A stretch of 64,000 bases of DNA from Aurantimonas endophytica. GTDB taxonomy: Bacteria > Pseudomonadota > Alphaproteobacteria > Rhizobiales > Rhizobiaceae. Position 1 is the first letter of the stretch. Every line of letters begins with the position of its first letter. This document shows positions 54,642 to 63,400 of the stretch, piece by piece. Both the position numbers and the translations under genes were made by a program. The stretch spans positions 124,001 to 188,000 of the forward strand of contig NZ_JACIEM010000004.1 of NCBI RefSeq assembly GCF_014196845.1, written 5' to 3'. The notes under the pieces are model-generated. The model was not told where the DNA came from. It worked only from the letters and a program-made list of their open reading frames with translations, and did no database searches.

Positions 54642-54662
54642 TTCCTGGCTTGCGGCAGTCGG

Positions 54663-56846
54663 TTACATCTTGCCGATCGGGAAGAACAGCGTCTCGCCGG
54701 AAGAGTCGTCGACGCCGTCATTGTCGGTGACGGCGTAGCCGGTGCCGTCGGCGGCGACTGTGAAGCCCTCGATCTTGTCGACCACGTAGCCGCCGTTTGC
54801 CTGGAGATCCGGGATGAAGTCGTGGACTTCCTCCTTGGTCACCGTCGGCAGATCGCCGCCGATCGCTGCCGGGGCGAGATCGGCCTTGGCGACACGGTAA
54901 AGCTTCTTTAGCTTCGCCGCCGCCCCGATCTGGTTGTCACGCTCCAGCACGTAAAGATGATCGCCATGGGCGGTGATCTCCGACAGCCCGACCCAGCCGG
55001 TCTCGGCGCTCTCCAGCGGATAGCGCACCGCACTCCATTCCTTCGACGCGGTGTCATAGGCGAGCAGCTTCACCGACCCCTTCGGATCGTCCTTCCACTC
55101 GCGCTGGATCGCCACCCACAGCCTGTCGCCGTCCATCGTCACGCCTTCCGCGCCGAAGCGCGTGGCACCCTCGACAAGCGCCTCGGGGAAGGGGACTTCC
55201 TCGACGATTGCACCGTCCGCATCGACGCGCAGCAGCTGGTGCGGGATTTCCTTCTCCGCATCGCCCTCGTTGGCGAGCCAGAATCCGCCGTCCGCCGCGG
55301 GAGCGATGCCCTCGAGGTCGAGCTTCTCGGCCGGCTGGCCGTCACGGGTGATGACGGTCTTCGCCGTGATGCGGGCGGGCTTTGCCGACGCGTCGATCGT
55401 GAACATCGCCGGCTGGTTCTCGTAGAAGGAGTCGCTGACGGCGTAGAGCCGGCTCGCGTCCTCGGGATCGGCCGCAAGGCCCGACAGCGCGCCCCAGCCG
55501 ACCGGGACGCCGTCCTGGTCCTCGGACACGATCGTCGGATAGGCCTGCTCGCCCTCGGCCCGCTCGAAGATCATGACGTGCGAGCGCGCCCCGCCGTCCT
55601 CGATCAGGTCCGCCTCGTTGGAGGTGACGAGGAGGTTGCGTGCGGGGATCGCGATGGCACCCTCCGGCGCGATGCCGGACGGCAGCAGCTGCAGGAACTC
55701 GGGGTCGCCCTCGCCGAGGCGGTAGACGCCGACCGCCGAGCCGCGCTCGGACAGGACGAAGGCGTAGCTGACATCGCCGAATGTCGCGACTTCAAGACCC
55801 TCGGGCTCGCCGCCCTTGGCGTCCGAGCGCTTGTCCGGATAGTGGCCGGCGCGGATCAGCTCGTATTCGAGCGCGGTACCGGACTCGTAGGCGACCGTGC
55901 CGTCCTTGTTCCAGACGGTGAAGGAGCGCGAGCCACCTTCGTAGTCGCCCTCGTTGGCGGAGATGAAGCGGTCGTCGTCGATCCACTGCACGGTGTCGGG
56001 CTCGCGCTTCGCGCCTTCCTGGCTGCCGGTGAAGTCGAGCTTGCCGTCGTCCTCGACGTCGATCCCCTCGAGGTCCACCGCCCCGGCCGAGAAGTCCGCC
56101 GTCACCTTCCCGGTGGCGGCGTCGATGATGACGAAATGGTTGTTCTCCTGCAGCGACACGACGATCTCGCCGGCATCGTTGAAGTCGACATATTCCGGCT
56201 CGGGATCGGTGGGGGCGATCTCGGCGAGGCCGGTGAGGTCGACCGTGACCATCGATGCGCAATCCGGCACGCCGTCGGTCAGCTTGAATATCACCACGTT
56301 GCCGGCGGGCATCTGCGGGATCTCGCCGTCATTGAGGTCCTCGTCGCGCTCGTTCTCGATGGCCACGGCGGCGTAAGCGCCGTCCTTGGCGACCGCGACC
56401 GAGTCCGGCTGGCCGCCGAGATTGCAGGACGCCGTCTCCGCCTTGGTGGCGAGATCGACCACCGCAAGGCGGCCGGATGGCGCGGTGAAGCTCTCCGACG
56501 TGTTGACGCCGACGAGGACGTCGGGACCGGCGACGGCGACCGAGGTCGGCTCGCCTTCCATCGCCACGAAGCCGGCGGGCTTGGGCGCGCGCGGGTCGGT
56601 GATGTCGATCATGCCGATGCCGCCGGCCGGGCTGTCGGAATAGATCAGCATGTTGCCGTCCTGACTCGCCGTGATGATCTCCGACGAGGTCTGGGTCTCG
56701 GCCGGCATGTCGGCCGGCAGGTTCGACGCGACCGGGAAGGAGGCGATACGGTTGAACACCGGATCGGCCAGCGCCGCGCCGGAACCGGCGAGGACGCTGG
56801 AGGCGAGAAGCGCGATGGCCATGGGCGAGGTAGCGAGGCGGGACAC
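54663..56846 (-). CDS. secreted phytase/esterase-like beta-propeller protein
   Basis: A 727-residue exported protein. Signal peptide (SRLATSPMAIALLASSV…ALA) then an N-terminal beta-propeller of the choice-of-anchor-I kind (about residues 30-330), and a C-terminal esterase-like-activity-of-phytase domain (LDLEGIAPAADGGFWLANEG, FGAEGVTMDGDRLWVAIQ, LYVLERDN). The start is GTG 56846 with AAAGG eight bases upstream; a longer frame from 56915 lacks these features. A Pho box at 56895-56912 suggests induction by phosphate starvation. The substrate, perhaps an organic phosphate, is unproven. Confidence 0.85.
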   Translation of the reverse strand: MSRLATSPMAIALLASSVLAGSGAALADPVFNRIASFPVASNLPADMPAETQTSSEIITASQDGNMLIYSDSPAGGIGMIDITDPRAPKPAGFVAMEGEPTSVAVAGPDVLVGVNTSESFTAPSGRLAVVDLATKAETASCNLGGQPDSVAVAKDGAYAAVAIENERDEDLNDGEIPQMPAGNVVIFKLTDGVPDCASMVTVDLTGLAEIAPTDPEPEYVDFNDAGEIVVSLQENNHFVIIDAATGKVTADFSAGAVDLEGIDVEDDGKLDFTGSQEGAKREPDTVQWIDDDRFISANEGDYEGGSRSFTVWNKDGTVAYESGTALEYELIRAGHYPDKRSDAKGGEPEGLEVATFGDVSYAFVLSERGSAVGVYRLGEGDPEFLQLLPSGIAPEGAIAIPARNLLVTSNEADLIEDGGARSHVMIFERAEGEQAYPTIVSEDQDGVPVGWGALSGLAADPEDASRLYAVSDSFYENQPAMFTIDASAKPARITAKTVITRDGQPAEKLDLEGIAPAADGGFWLANEGDAEKEIPHQLLRVDADGAIVEEVPFPEALVEGATRFGAEGVTMDGDRLWVAIQREWKDDPKGSVKLLAYDTASKEWSAVRYPLESAETGWVGLSEITAHGDHLYVLERDNQIGAAAKLKKLYRVAKADLAPAAIGGDLPTVTKEEVHDFIPDLQANGGYVVDKIEGFTVAADGTGYAVTDNDGVDDSSGETLFFPIGKM

Positions 56847-56894
56847 GGCGGAAACCTTTCCTTGAAGTCGGAAAGCTCCTATGGCCAACACCCT

Positions 56895-56912
56895 GTGACA
56901 GCCGCATGACAA
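56895..56912 (-). promoter_or_regulatory. predicted Pho box upstream of the phytase-like gene
   Basis: On the minus strand TTGTCAT-GCGG-CTGTCAC, an exact 7-4-7 arrangement of two near-consensus PhoB half-sites (consensus CTGTCAT). It lies 49 bases before the GTG start, a suitable position for an activator. Confidence 0.75.
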
Positions 56913-56981
56913 CATAGCCGCGACCCGGCCTGAAACACCGGTGACGCGGTTGCGCGTTCAGCTGGCGAAACGGGAAACCTG

Positions 56982-57455
56982 ATGATGAGCGAAGAACTTG
57001 CGGGCCGACTGACCGATTTCGGCCACGCCCTCAGGGTCCGCGTCTATTTCGAGGACACCGACTTCTCCGGCGTCGTCTACCACGCCCGCTACCTGCATTT
57101 CCTCGAGCGCGGCCGCTCCGACTTCCTGCGCCTCAAGGGGATCGGACATCGCGAACTGCACGCCGGCGCCCTCGGCGAGAAGATGGCGTTTGCCTTGCGG
57201 CACATGGACATCGATTTCATCCGGCCGGGTCGGATCGACGACATCCTCACCGTCGAGACCAGGACCGTAAGACTCGGCGGTGCCCGCATCGTGCAGTCGC
57301 AGCGGATCGTCCGGGGAAGCGATCTTCTCGTCGCCGCCAAGGTCGAGATCGCCGTCATCTCGGCGGAGGGCAAGCCGATGCGCATGCCGCCAAGCGTGCT
57401 GACCGCACTCGCCCCAGCGGAAACCGTCACGGGCGCGTCGCTAACCTCGTCTTAA
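56982..57455 (+). CDS. ybgC: tol-pal system-associated acyl-CoA thioesterase YbgC
   Basis: A 157-residue hot-dog-fold thioesterase. The active-site motif EDTDFSGVVYHARYLHFLERGR near residue 24 is diagnostic. YbgC acts on acyl-CoA or acyl-ACP at the membrane and is nearly always the first gene of the tol-pal cluster. The start is ATG 56982 or the adjacent ATG 56985. It diverges from the phytase-like gene, with the Pho box between them reading the other way. Confidence 0.94.
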   Translation: MMSEELAGRLTDFGHALRVRVYFEDTDFSGVVYHARYLHFLERGRSDFLRLKGIGHRELHAGALGEKMAFALRHMDIDFIRPGRIDDILTVETRTVRLGGARIVQSQRIVRGSDLLVAAKVEIAVISAEGKPMRMPPSVLTALAPAETVTGASLTSS

Positions 57456-57482
57456 CCTTACCGTCGGATGAATGTCCCCGGG

Positions 57483-57510
57483 GCAGTTCGAACGAACTGC
57501 GCCTTTCTTT
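57483..57510 (+). terminator. terminator-like hairpin between ybgC and tolQ
   Basis: The inverted repeat GCAGTTCG / CGAACTGC, nearly without loop, is followed by GCCTTTCTTTC. It may partially terminate ybgC transcription. The tolQ gene starts 150 bases further and may have its own promoter. Confidence 0.45.
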
Positions 57511-57659
57511 CACCGGATTCGCTTGTGAAAGGCATCAAGGGGTTAGCGTTCGGACGAATGGGCAGGCGCGCTTGCGACGGTCCGGCATAGCGGCGGTCCG
57601 CCGGACGTCGCCGCGCATCAGGCGCGCGCCATCGGTTCTGAATTTCGAGGATATCTGGG

Positions 57660-58373
57660 ATGGACGGAGAAGTCGTTCAGGGAACTTTGGCGGCCGCTGG
57701 TACGGTGTCGCTCTGGGATCTGTTCTTGCACGCGGGCTTCATCGTCAAGCTGGTGATGATCGGGCTTCTGGTCGCATCGGTCTGGACCTGGGCGATCATC
57801 ATCGACAAGTCGATGCGCTACGCCGCCTTCCGTCGCCAGCTCAACAAGTTCGAGAGCAATTTCTGGTCGGGCCAGTCGCTCGAGGACCTCTATCACAGCC
57901 TGTCGGAGCGCAAGACCTCGGGCATGGGCGCGCTGTTCGTCGCGGCGATGCGCGAGTGGAAGAAGTCCTTCGAGAAGGGCGCCCGCTCGCCGATCGGCCT
58001 GCAGGCCCGCATCGAGAAGGCGATGGACGTGACCCTGGCGCGCGAGATGGACGACCTGGAATCGCGCCTCGGCTTCCTCGCCACGATCGGCTCGGCGGCG
58101 CCCTTCATCGGGCTGTTCGGCACGGTCATCGGCATCATGACGTCCTTCCAGGCGATCGCGGGCTCCCAGCAGACCAGTCTTGCCGTCGTGGCGCCGGGTA
58201 TCGCCGAGGCGCTGCTGGCCACCGCGATCGGCCTCGTCGCCGCCATTCCCGCCGTCATCGCCTACAACAAGCTGACGGCCGATGCCGGCAAGCTCGGCAT
58301 GCGGCTGGAGGCTTTCGCGGACGAATTCTCGTCGATCCTGTCGCGTCAGATCGACGAAAAGCTCGCGCGCTGA
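57660..58373 (+). CDS. tolQ: Tol-Pal system proton-channel protein TolQ
   Basis: A 237-residue TolQ with three helices: near residues 17-40, and the pore helices ATIGSAAPFIGLFGTVIGIM near residue 140 and APGIAEALLATAIGLVAAIP near 180. With TolR it forms the proton-driven motor that energises TolA. ATG 57660 is used. tolR follows after 38 bases. Confidence 0.97.
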   Translation: MDGEVVQGTLAAAGTVSLWDLFLHAGFIVKLVMIGLLVASVWTWAIIIDKSMRYAAFRRQLNKFESNFWSGQSLEDLYHSLSERKTSGMGALFVAAMREWKKSFEKGARSPIGLQARIEKAMDVTLAREMDDLESRLGFLATIGSAAPFIGLFGTVIGIMTSFQAIAGSQQTSLAVVAPGIAEALLATAIGLVAAIPAVIAYNKLTADAGKLGMRLEAFADEFSSILSRQIDEKLAR

Positions 58374-58411
58374 CTGGGCGCGGTCTTCGACGACCGGGAA
58401 AGGGCTGAGCT

Positions 58412-58864
58412 ATGGGAATGTCTACGGGATCAGGTGGCGGAAAGACTTCGCGGCGCGGCCGTCGCCGGCGCGCGCCGGTGAGCGAGATCAACGTCACGCC
58501 GATGGTCGACGTGATGCTGGTGCTCTTGATCATCTTCATGGTCGCAGCGCCGATGCTGACCGTCGGCGTACCGCTGGAGCTGCCGGAGGCGCAGGCCAAC
58601 GCGCTCAATGCCGAGACGCAGCCGATCACCGTCTCGGTGCGCTCCAACGGCACCGTCTTCCTCAACGAGACCGAGGTCCCGATCGAGGACGTCGTTGCCC
58701 AGCTGCAGGCGATCGCCACCACCGGCTACGACGAGCGGATCTTCGTGCGGGGCGACCGGGCGGTGGACTATGGCGCCGTCATGCAGGTCATGGCGCGCAT
58801 CTCGGCCGCCGGCTTCCGCAATATCGGGCTCGTCACCGACCCCGAATCCAGCACGCCGGCGTGA
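58412..58864 (+). CDS. tolR: Tol-Pal system protein TolR
   Basis: A 150-residue ExbD/TolR protein with the N-terminal membrane helix VSEINVTPMVDVMLVLLIIF, including the conserved proton-binding Asp in MVDVML, and a periplasmic domain. It partners TolQ. A Gly/Ser-rich start (MGMSTGSGGGKTSRRGRR) precedes the helix. tolA starts 10 bases after its stop. Confidence 0.97.
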   Translation: MGMSTGSGGGKTSRRGRRRRAPVSEINVTPMVDVMLVLLIIFMVAAPMLTVGVPLELPEAQANALNAETQPITVSVRSNGTVFLNETEVPIEDVVAQLQAIATTGYDERIFVRGDRAVDYGAVMQVMARISAAGFRNIGLVTDPESSTPA

Positions 58865-58874
58865 CCAGCCAGCC

Positions 58875-59942
58875 ATGAAATCCGGTCTCGTCCTCTCCAC
58901 CGTGCTGCATACTGCAGTTCTGACCTGGGGGCTCTGGTCGCTCTCGGCGCCGGAGCCGCTGGAGGTTGCATCCGTGGAGTCGATGCCGGTCGATCTCGTG
59001 TCGATCGAGGAGTTCTCGGAGTCGGTTGCCGGTGCCCGCGACGCGCCGGTTGCCGAAACGCCTGCGCCGACCCCGACGGAGACACCCGAGACGTTGCCGA
59101 TGCCCGCCGAGAGCGTCGGCGAGAACGAGGTCGACCTGGCGACGCCGCCGACCCCGGTGCAGCGCCCCCGTCCGGTGGAGCAGGCGGCCGCCGCGCAGCC
59201 GGCCCCGGCGCCGCCGGAGCCGACACCCGAACCTGAGCCGGCCCCCGAACCCGAAGTCGTCGAGACCCCGCCGCCGGTGGAGACGCCGCCGGCCGAGGTG
59301 CCCGCCGAAGCGCCGCCGCCGGAGCCGGTGGAGGCCGACCCGGTCGAGCAGGCGATCGCCGAGGCCGACGCGCCGCCGGAGGTCCCGCCCGCACCGCAAA
59401 ATGTGCCCGTTCCCGCGGCCAAGCCCACCCCGCCACGCCCGGCCGTCGCCGAGACGCGCGAGCCGGAGCGGCCGCAGCCCGCCGAAACGACCGAGCGAGC
59501 CGAGATCGAGACGCCGGAAGAGAGCGATTTCGACGCCGACCAGATCGCTGCGCTCCTCAATCGGGAGCAGGCAGCCGGCGGCGGCGCGCGGCGTTCCGAG
59601 GAACAGGCCGCGCTCGGCACCCAGCGCACCACTGGCGCGACGCTGTCGCAGAGCGAACTCGACGCGCTGCGCGGTCAGATCCAGCGCTGCTGGTCGCCGC
59701 CGGCCGGCGTGTCGGAAGCCGGCTCGCTGCGGATCTCGATCCAGCTCCGCCTCGATCCGAGCGGCGCCCTCGAGACGGTGCCGCAGATCGTCGGCGGCGG
59801 TGGCTCATCGATGGTCGAGCGCATCGCCGGCGAGGCCGCCCTGCGGGCCGTCCGCCGCTGCGCGCCCTACAATCTGCCGGCCGAGAAATACGAGACCTGG
59901 GCCGACGTCATCGTCAATTTCGATCCCAGTCAGATGTTCTGA
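58875..59942 (+). CDS. tolA: Tol-Pal system spanning protein TolA
   Basis: A 355-residue TolA. An N-terminal membrane anchor (MKSGLVLSTVLHTAVLTWGLW) precedes a long Pro/Glu/Ala-rich region (about residues 70-220) replacing the helical domain of enteric TolA, and a C-terminal domain with QRCWSPPAGV and RRCAPYNLPAEKY that contacts TolB/Pal. The proline-rich shaft is normal in rhizobia. The frame within tolR is not used as a start. Confidence 0.93.
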   Translation: MKSGLVLSTVLHTAVLTWGLWSLSAPEPLEVASVESMPVDLVSIEEFSESVAGARDAPVAETPAPTPTETPETLPMPAESVGENEVDLATPPTPVQRPRPVEQAAAAQPAPAPPEPTPEPEPAPEPEVVETPPPVETPPAEVPAEAPPPEPVEADPVEQAIAEADAPPEVPPAPQNVPVPAAKPTPPRPAVAETREPERPQPAETTERAEIETPEESDFDADQIAALLNREQAAGGGARRSEEQAALGTQRTTGATLSQSELDALRGQIQRCWSPPAGVSEAGSLRISIQLRLDPSGALETVPQIVGGGGSSMVERIAGEAALRAVRRCAPYNLPAEKYETWADVIVNFDPSQMF

Positions 59943-60192
59943 TGCGGATGTTTCACCTTCGTTCGCCGGCGCCATCGGGCGCCAGGCTGCCGGCCGCGGC
60001 ACCAGCCGCGGTACGGTGCGCCATAGAATTATCCGATTGCCCCCTTTCACCCCGGCTCGGGGAGAGGGAAGCAGATGCGGCGCTGCCGCGGGCCGGCGCC
60101 CCGGCGCGATGGCCGGCGACGGCGAAGACCCACCTCAGGCGCCTGGCTGCCTCCCGGCAGTGCGCCGGCCGTGATCAATGGAAGGACCGGAC

Positions 60193-61503
60193 ATGAACAC
60201 GATCTTCAGGAGCGTCCTGGCCGCGGCCTTCGCGCTGGCGGGCGCGCTGCTCACGGTGGCGCCGGCCTCGGCCGTCGTCGAGATCGACATCACCCAGGGC
60301 AATGTCGAGCCGCTGCCCATCGCGATCACCGATTTCCAGTCGCAGGACGGGCTGGGCGCCCAGATCGCCGGTGTCGTCGCGGCCGACCTGAAGCGCTCCG
60401 GATTGTTCGCGCCGATCGACAAGACGGCCTTCATCCAGAGGGGCCTGACACCGGACGTCAGCCCCACCTTCACCGACTGGACGGTAATCAACGCCCAGGC
60501 GCTGGTGGTCGGCCGCGTCACGCCCGAGGCCGACGGCCGGCTGCGAGTCGAGTTCCGGCTTTGGGACACCTTCGCCGGCCAGCAGCTCGACGGCCAGCAA
60601 TTCTACACCAACCCCGAAAACTGGCGCCGCGTCGCCCACATCATCGCCGACGCGATCTATGAACGTCTGACCGGCGAAAAGGGCTATTTCGACACCCGCA
60701 TCGTCTTCGTCTCCGAGAGCGGCGCCAAGAACCAGCGGGTGAAACGCCTGGCGATCATGGATCAGGACGGCGCCAATGTCCGCTTCCTGACCGACGGCAG
60801 CGATCTGGTGCTGACCCCGCGCTTCTCGCCCAACCGCCAGGAGGTCACCTACATGTCCTTCGGCGAGGGCGAGCCGCGCGTCTATCTGCTGCAGCTCGAG
60901 ACAGGGCAGCGCGAGATCGTCGGCAACTTCCCCGGCATGACCTTCTCGCCGCGCTTCTCGCCCGACGGCCAGAAGGTGATCATGAGCCTCCAGCAGGAGG
61001 GCAACGCCAATATCTACGCGATGGACCTGCGCTCGCGCGCCACGACGCGGCTGACCAGCACCACGGCCATCGACACCTCGCCGTCCTTTTCCCCGGACGG
61101 CGCGCGGGTGGTCTTCGAGTCCGATAGGGGCGGGCGTCAGCAACTCTACGTGATGAACGGCGACGGCTCGAACCAGCAGCGCATCTCCTTCGGCGATGGC
61201 TCCTACTCGACCCCGGTGTGGTCGCCGCGCGGCGATCTCATCGCCTTTACCAAGCAGTCGGGCGGCCAGTTCCAGATCGGCGTGATGCGGCCGGACGGCT
61301 CGGGCGAACGAATCCTGACCTCCGGCTTCCACAACGAGGGTCCGACCTGGGCGCCGAACGGCCGTGTGCTGATGTTCTTCCGTGACGCCAAGGGCGGCGG
61401 CGGCCCGCAGCTCTATTCGATCGATCTCACCGGTTACAACGAGCAGCGCGTGCCGACTCCCGGCTTCGCGTCCGACCCCGCCTGGTCGCCTTCGCTCGAG
61501 TAG
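60193..61503 (+). CDS. tolB: Tol-Pal system beta-propeller protein TolB
   Basis: A 436-residue periplasmic TolB. Signal peptide [20 protein letters not shown], an N-terminal domain ([17 protein letters not shown]…) and a six-bladed propeller with repeated SPDG/SPNR segments ([28 protein letters not shown]). GGAAGG eight bases upstream selects ATG 60193 over ATG 60178. The 250 bases after tolA (59943-60192) hold no gene. Confidence 0.97.
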   Translation: MNTIFRSVLAAAFALAGALLTVAPASAVVEIDITQGNVEPLPIAITDFQSQDGLGAQIAGVVAADLKRSGLFAPIDKTAFIQRGLTPDVSPTFTDWTVINAQALVVGRVTPEADGRLRVEFRLWDTFAGQQLDGQQFYTNPENWRRVAHIIADAIYERLTGEKGYFDTRIVFVSESGAKNQRVKRLAIMDQDGANVRFLTDGSDLVLTPRFSPNRQEVTYMSFGEGEPRVYLLQLETGQREIVGNFPGMTFSPRFSPDGQKVIMSLQQEGNANIYAMDLRSRATTRLTSTTAIDTSPSFSPDGARVVFESDRGGRQQLYVMNGDGSNQQRISFGDGSYSTPVWSPRGDLIAFTKQSGGQFQIGVMRPDGSGERILTSGFHNEGPTWAPNGRVLMFFRDAKGGGGPQLYSIDLTGYNEQRVPTPGFASDPAWSPSLE

Positions 61504-61510
61504 GGCGCGG

Positions 61511-61540
61511 GCGCCAGCCAGCCTGGCGCAAGCCTTTCTT
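61511..61540 (+). terminator. terminator-like hairpin after tolB
   Basis: The stem GCGCCAG / CTGGCGC with a 5-base loop, followed by AAGCCTTTCTT, lies 8 bases after the tolB stop. It suggests pal can be transcribed from its own promoter within 61541-61737, although no clear promoter was found. Confidence 0.45.
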
Positions 61541-61737
61541 CCCATGATGCAGCCACTGTTGCGGCGAGGCCGCATCGGGCGGGTTTCTGACCGCTGATCG
61601 GACCTATTTGCGTTGCAACAGGATGCCAGATCGGCGACGCAGGAATCGCCACTGATCCTGTCGCTTTTACAGACTGTTAAGGCTGCTCAGCGTAAACGTC
61701 GCGTAACAGGTTTCGATCGTTTTTGAAGGAGCTGGCC

Positions 61738-62277
61738 ATGCGCCGGACAGTATTCGGGGTTAACAGCCGTGTCGTGATGGCGCTCGCCGCCGCCTTGCTG
61801 GTGGCAGGCTGCGCCAAGAAGGATGGGTTGCCGGACAATGCTGCCGGCCTCGGCCTGGGCGGCCCTGGCGGCATGGGCGGTGCCGGTGGCGCCGGTGCGG
61901 GAAGCCCGGGCTCGACCCAGGACTTCACCGTCAATGTCGGCGACCGCATCTTCTTCGACACCGACTCCTCGTCGATCCGCGCCGATGCCCAGCAGACGCT
62001 GCAGCGCCAGGCGCAGTGGCTCAACCAGTATCCGCAATACGCCATCGTCGTCGAAGGCCATGCCGACGAGCGCGGCACCCGCGAGTACAATCTCGCGCTC
62101 GGTGCACGCCGTGCCGCGGCGACGCGCGACTATCTCTCCCGCCTCGGCGTCTCGGCCAACCGCATGCGCACCCTGTCCTACGGTAAGGAGCGCCCGGTCG
62201 CCGTCTGCGACGACATCTCCTGCTGGTCGCAGAACCGCCGTGCGGTCACCGCACTGAGCGGCGCCGGCGCCAGCTGA
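61738..62277 (+). CDS. pal: peptidoglycan-associated lipoprotein Pal
   Basis: A 179-residue outer-membrane lipoprotein. Lipobox LLVAGC, then a Gly-rich linker and an OmpA-like domain with VGDRIFFDTDSSSI, VEGHADERGTREYN, LALGARRAAATRDYL and YGKERPV. It ties the outer membrane to the wall and to TolB. ATG 61738 with AAGGAG upstream is chosen over a TTG at 61723. Confidence 0.97.
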   Translation: MRRTVFGVNSRVVMALAAALLVAGCAKKDGLPDNAAGLGLGGPGGMGGAGGAGAGSPGSTQDFTVNVGDRIFFDTDSSSIRADAQQTLQRQAQWLNQYPQYAIVVEGHADERGTREYNLALGARRAAATRDYLSRLGVSANRMRTLSYGKERPVAVCDDISCWSQNRRAVTALSGAGAS

Positions 62278-62473
62278 TCCCCGGCATCGACATCGGACAG
62301 GCGACGGCCCTCGCGGCCGTTGCCCGGATGCGACAGGCGGGCTTCGTCCCGCCCGGCGGGGTTGCTCGCCCAACTTTGGCCGAACTCCCCCGTTCCATGC
62401 TAGGAAGTCCGGGCTGCGGAAGGCGATAAGCGCCTCCGGCCCGGGTCCATTCCGTCCGAGGGGTTTGCCGTTC

Positions 62474-63400
62474 ATGTACCGTCGATCGACGATTTTCGCC
62501 GCGTCCTGCCTGGCGCTGATGCTCGGGACGACGGCCGGCGCGTCGGCTCTCGACCTGCCGTTCGGCTTTGGCGGCGGGAGAAGCGAGGCTGCGCCTTCGG
62601 AGCAGCCGGTGCGGATGGCACAGGCCGCCGACCCGGTGCTGCGCATCAACCAGCTCGAAGAAGAGATGCGCCGTCTCAACGGCCGGGTCGAGGAGCTGAG
62701 CTTCCAGCTGCTGCAGGCCCAGGAAGACATGCGCAAGTACCGCGAGGATACCGAGTTCCGCTTCCAGGAACTGGAAGGTGGCTCCGGCGACGCGACCCCG
62801 GCCAGCGAACGCCGCACCGAAGCCCCGGCACCGTCGACCGATCAGCGCCAGGCCGCCGCAGCGCCGGCGAGCCCCGCCGACACCGGCTCCGGCGACGACG
62901 ACATCGGCCGCATCCTCGACCAGGGCCTCGACACCAGCTCGGTCGGCGCGGTCGGCAACACCCCGCCACCCGCGACGACGCCCGCGCCGAGCTCCACCGT
63001 CGCCGCCGTGACGCCGGAAGGGGCGGGCGGGATGTACGATCTCGCCTACAACTATCTGCTCGCCGGCGACTACGGCCTCGCCGAGCAGGCCTTCCGGCAG
63101 TATTCCCAGACCTATCCGAACGCCGCGGACGCGCCGGACGCCGAGTACTGGCTGGGCGAGAGCCTGTTCCAGCAGCAGAAATACACCGACGCCGCCGAAG
63201 TTTTCCTGACGGCGCAGAAGGAGCATCCGGACAGCAGCAAGGCACCGGAGATGATGCTGAAGCTCGGCATGTCGCTGGCCGAACTGGAGAACCGCGAGAC
63301 CGCATGCATCACCTACAAGGAGGTGGCGCGACGCTATCCGCAGATGAGCGCCAACGTGAAGCGCAAGCTCGAGAGCGAGCAGAAGTCCGCCAACTGCTGA
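62474..63400 (+). CDS. cpoB: Tol-Pal associated coiled-coil/TPR protein CpoB (YbgF)
   Basis: A 308-residue periplasmic protein. Signal peptide (MYRRSTIFAASCLALMLG…SA), a coiled-coil near residues 45-95 (LRINQLEEEMRRLNGRVEEL), a variable linker, and TPR repeats at the C terminus (YNYLLAGDYGLAEQAFRQY, EYWLGESLFQQQKYTDAA). CpoB links PBP1b activity to Tol constriction in E. coli. ATG 62474 is used. Its last base is shared with the tilS start. Confidence 0.94.
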   Translation: MYRRSTIFAASCLALMLGTTAGASALDLPFGFGGGRSEAAPSEQPVRMAQAADPVLRINQLEEEMRRLNGRVEELSFQLLQAQEDMRKYREDTEFRFQELEGGSGDATPASERRTEAPAPSTDQRQAAAAPASPADTGSGDDDIGRILDQGLDTSSVGAVGNTPPPATTPAPSSTVAAVTPEGAGGMYDLAYNYLLAGDYGLAEQAFRQYSQTYPNAADAPDAEYWLGESLFQQQKYTDAAEVFLTAQKEHPDSSKAPEMMLKLGMSLAELENRETACITYKEVARRYPQMSANVKRKLESEQKSANC

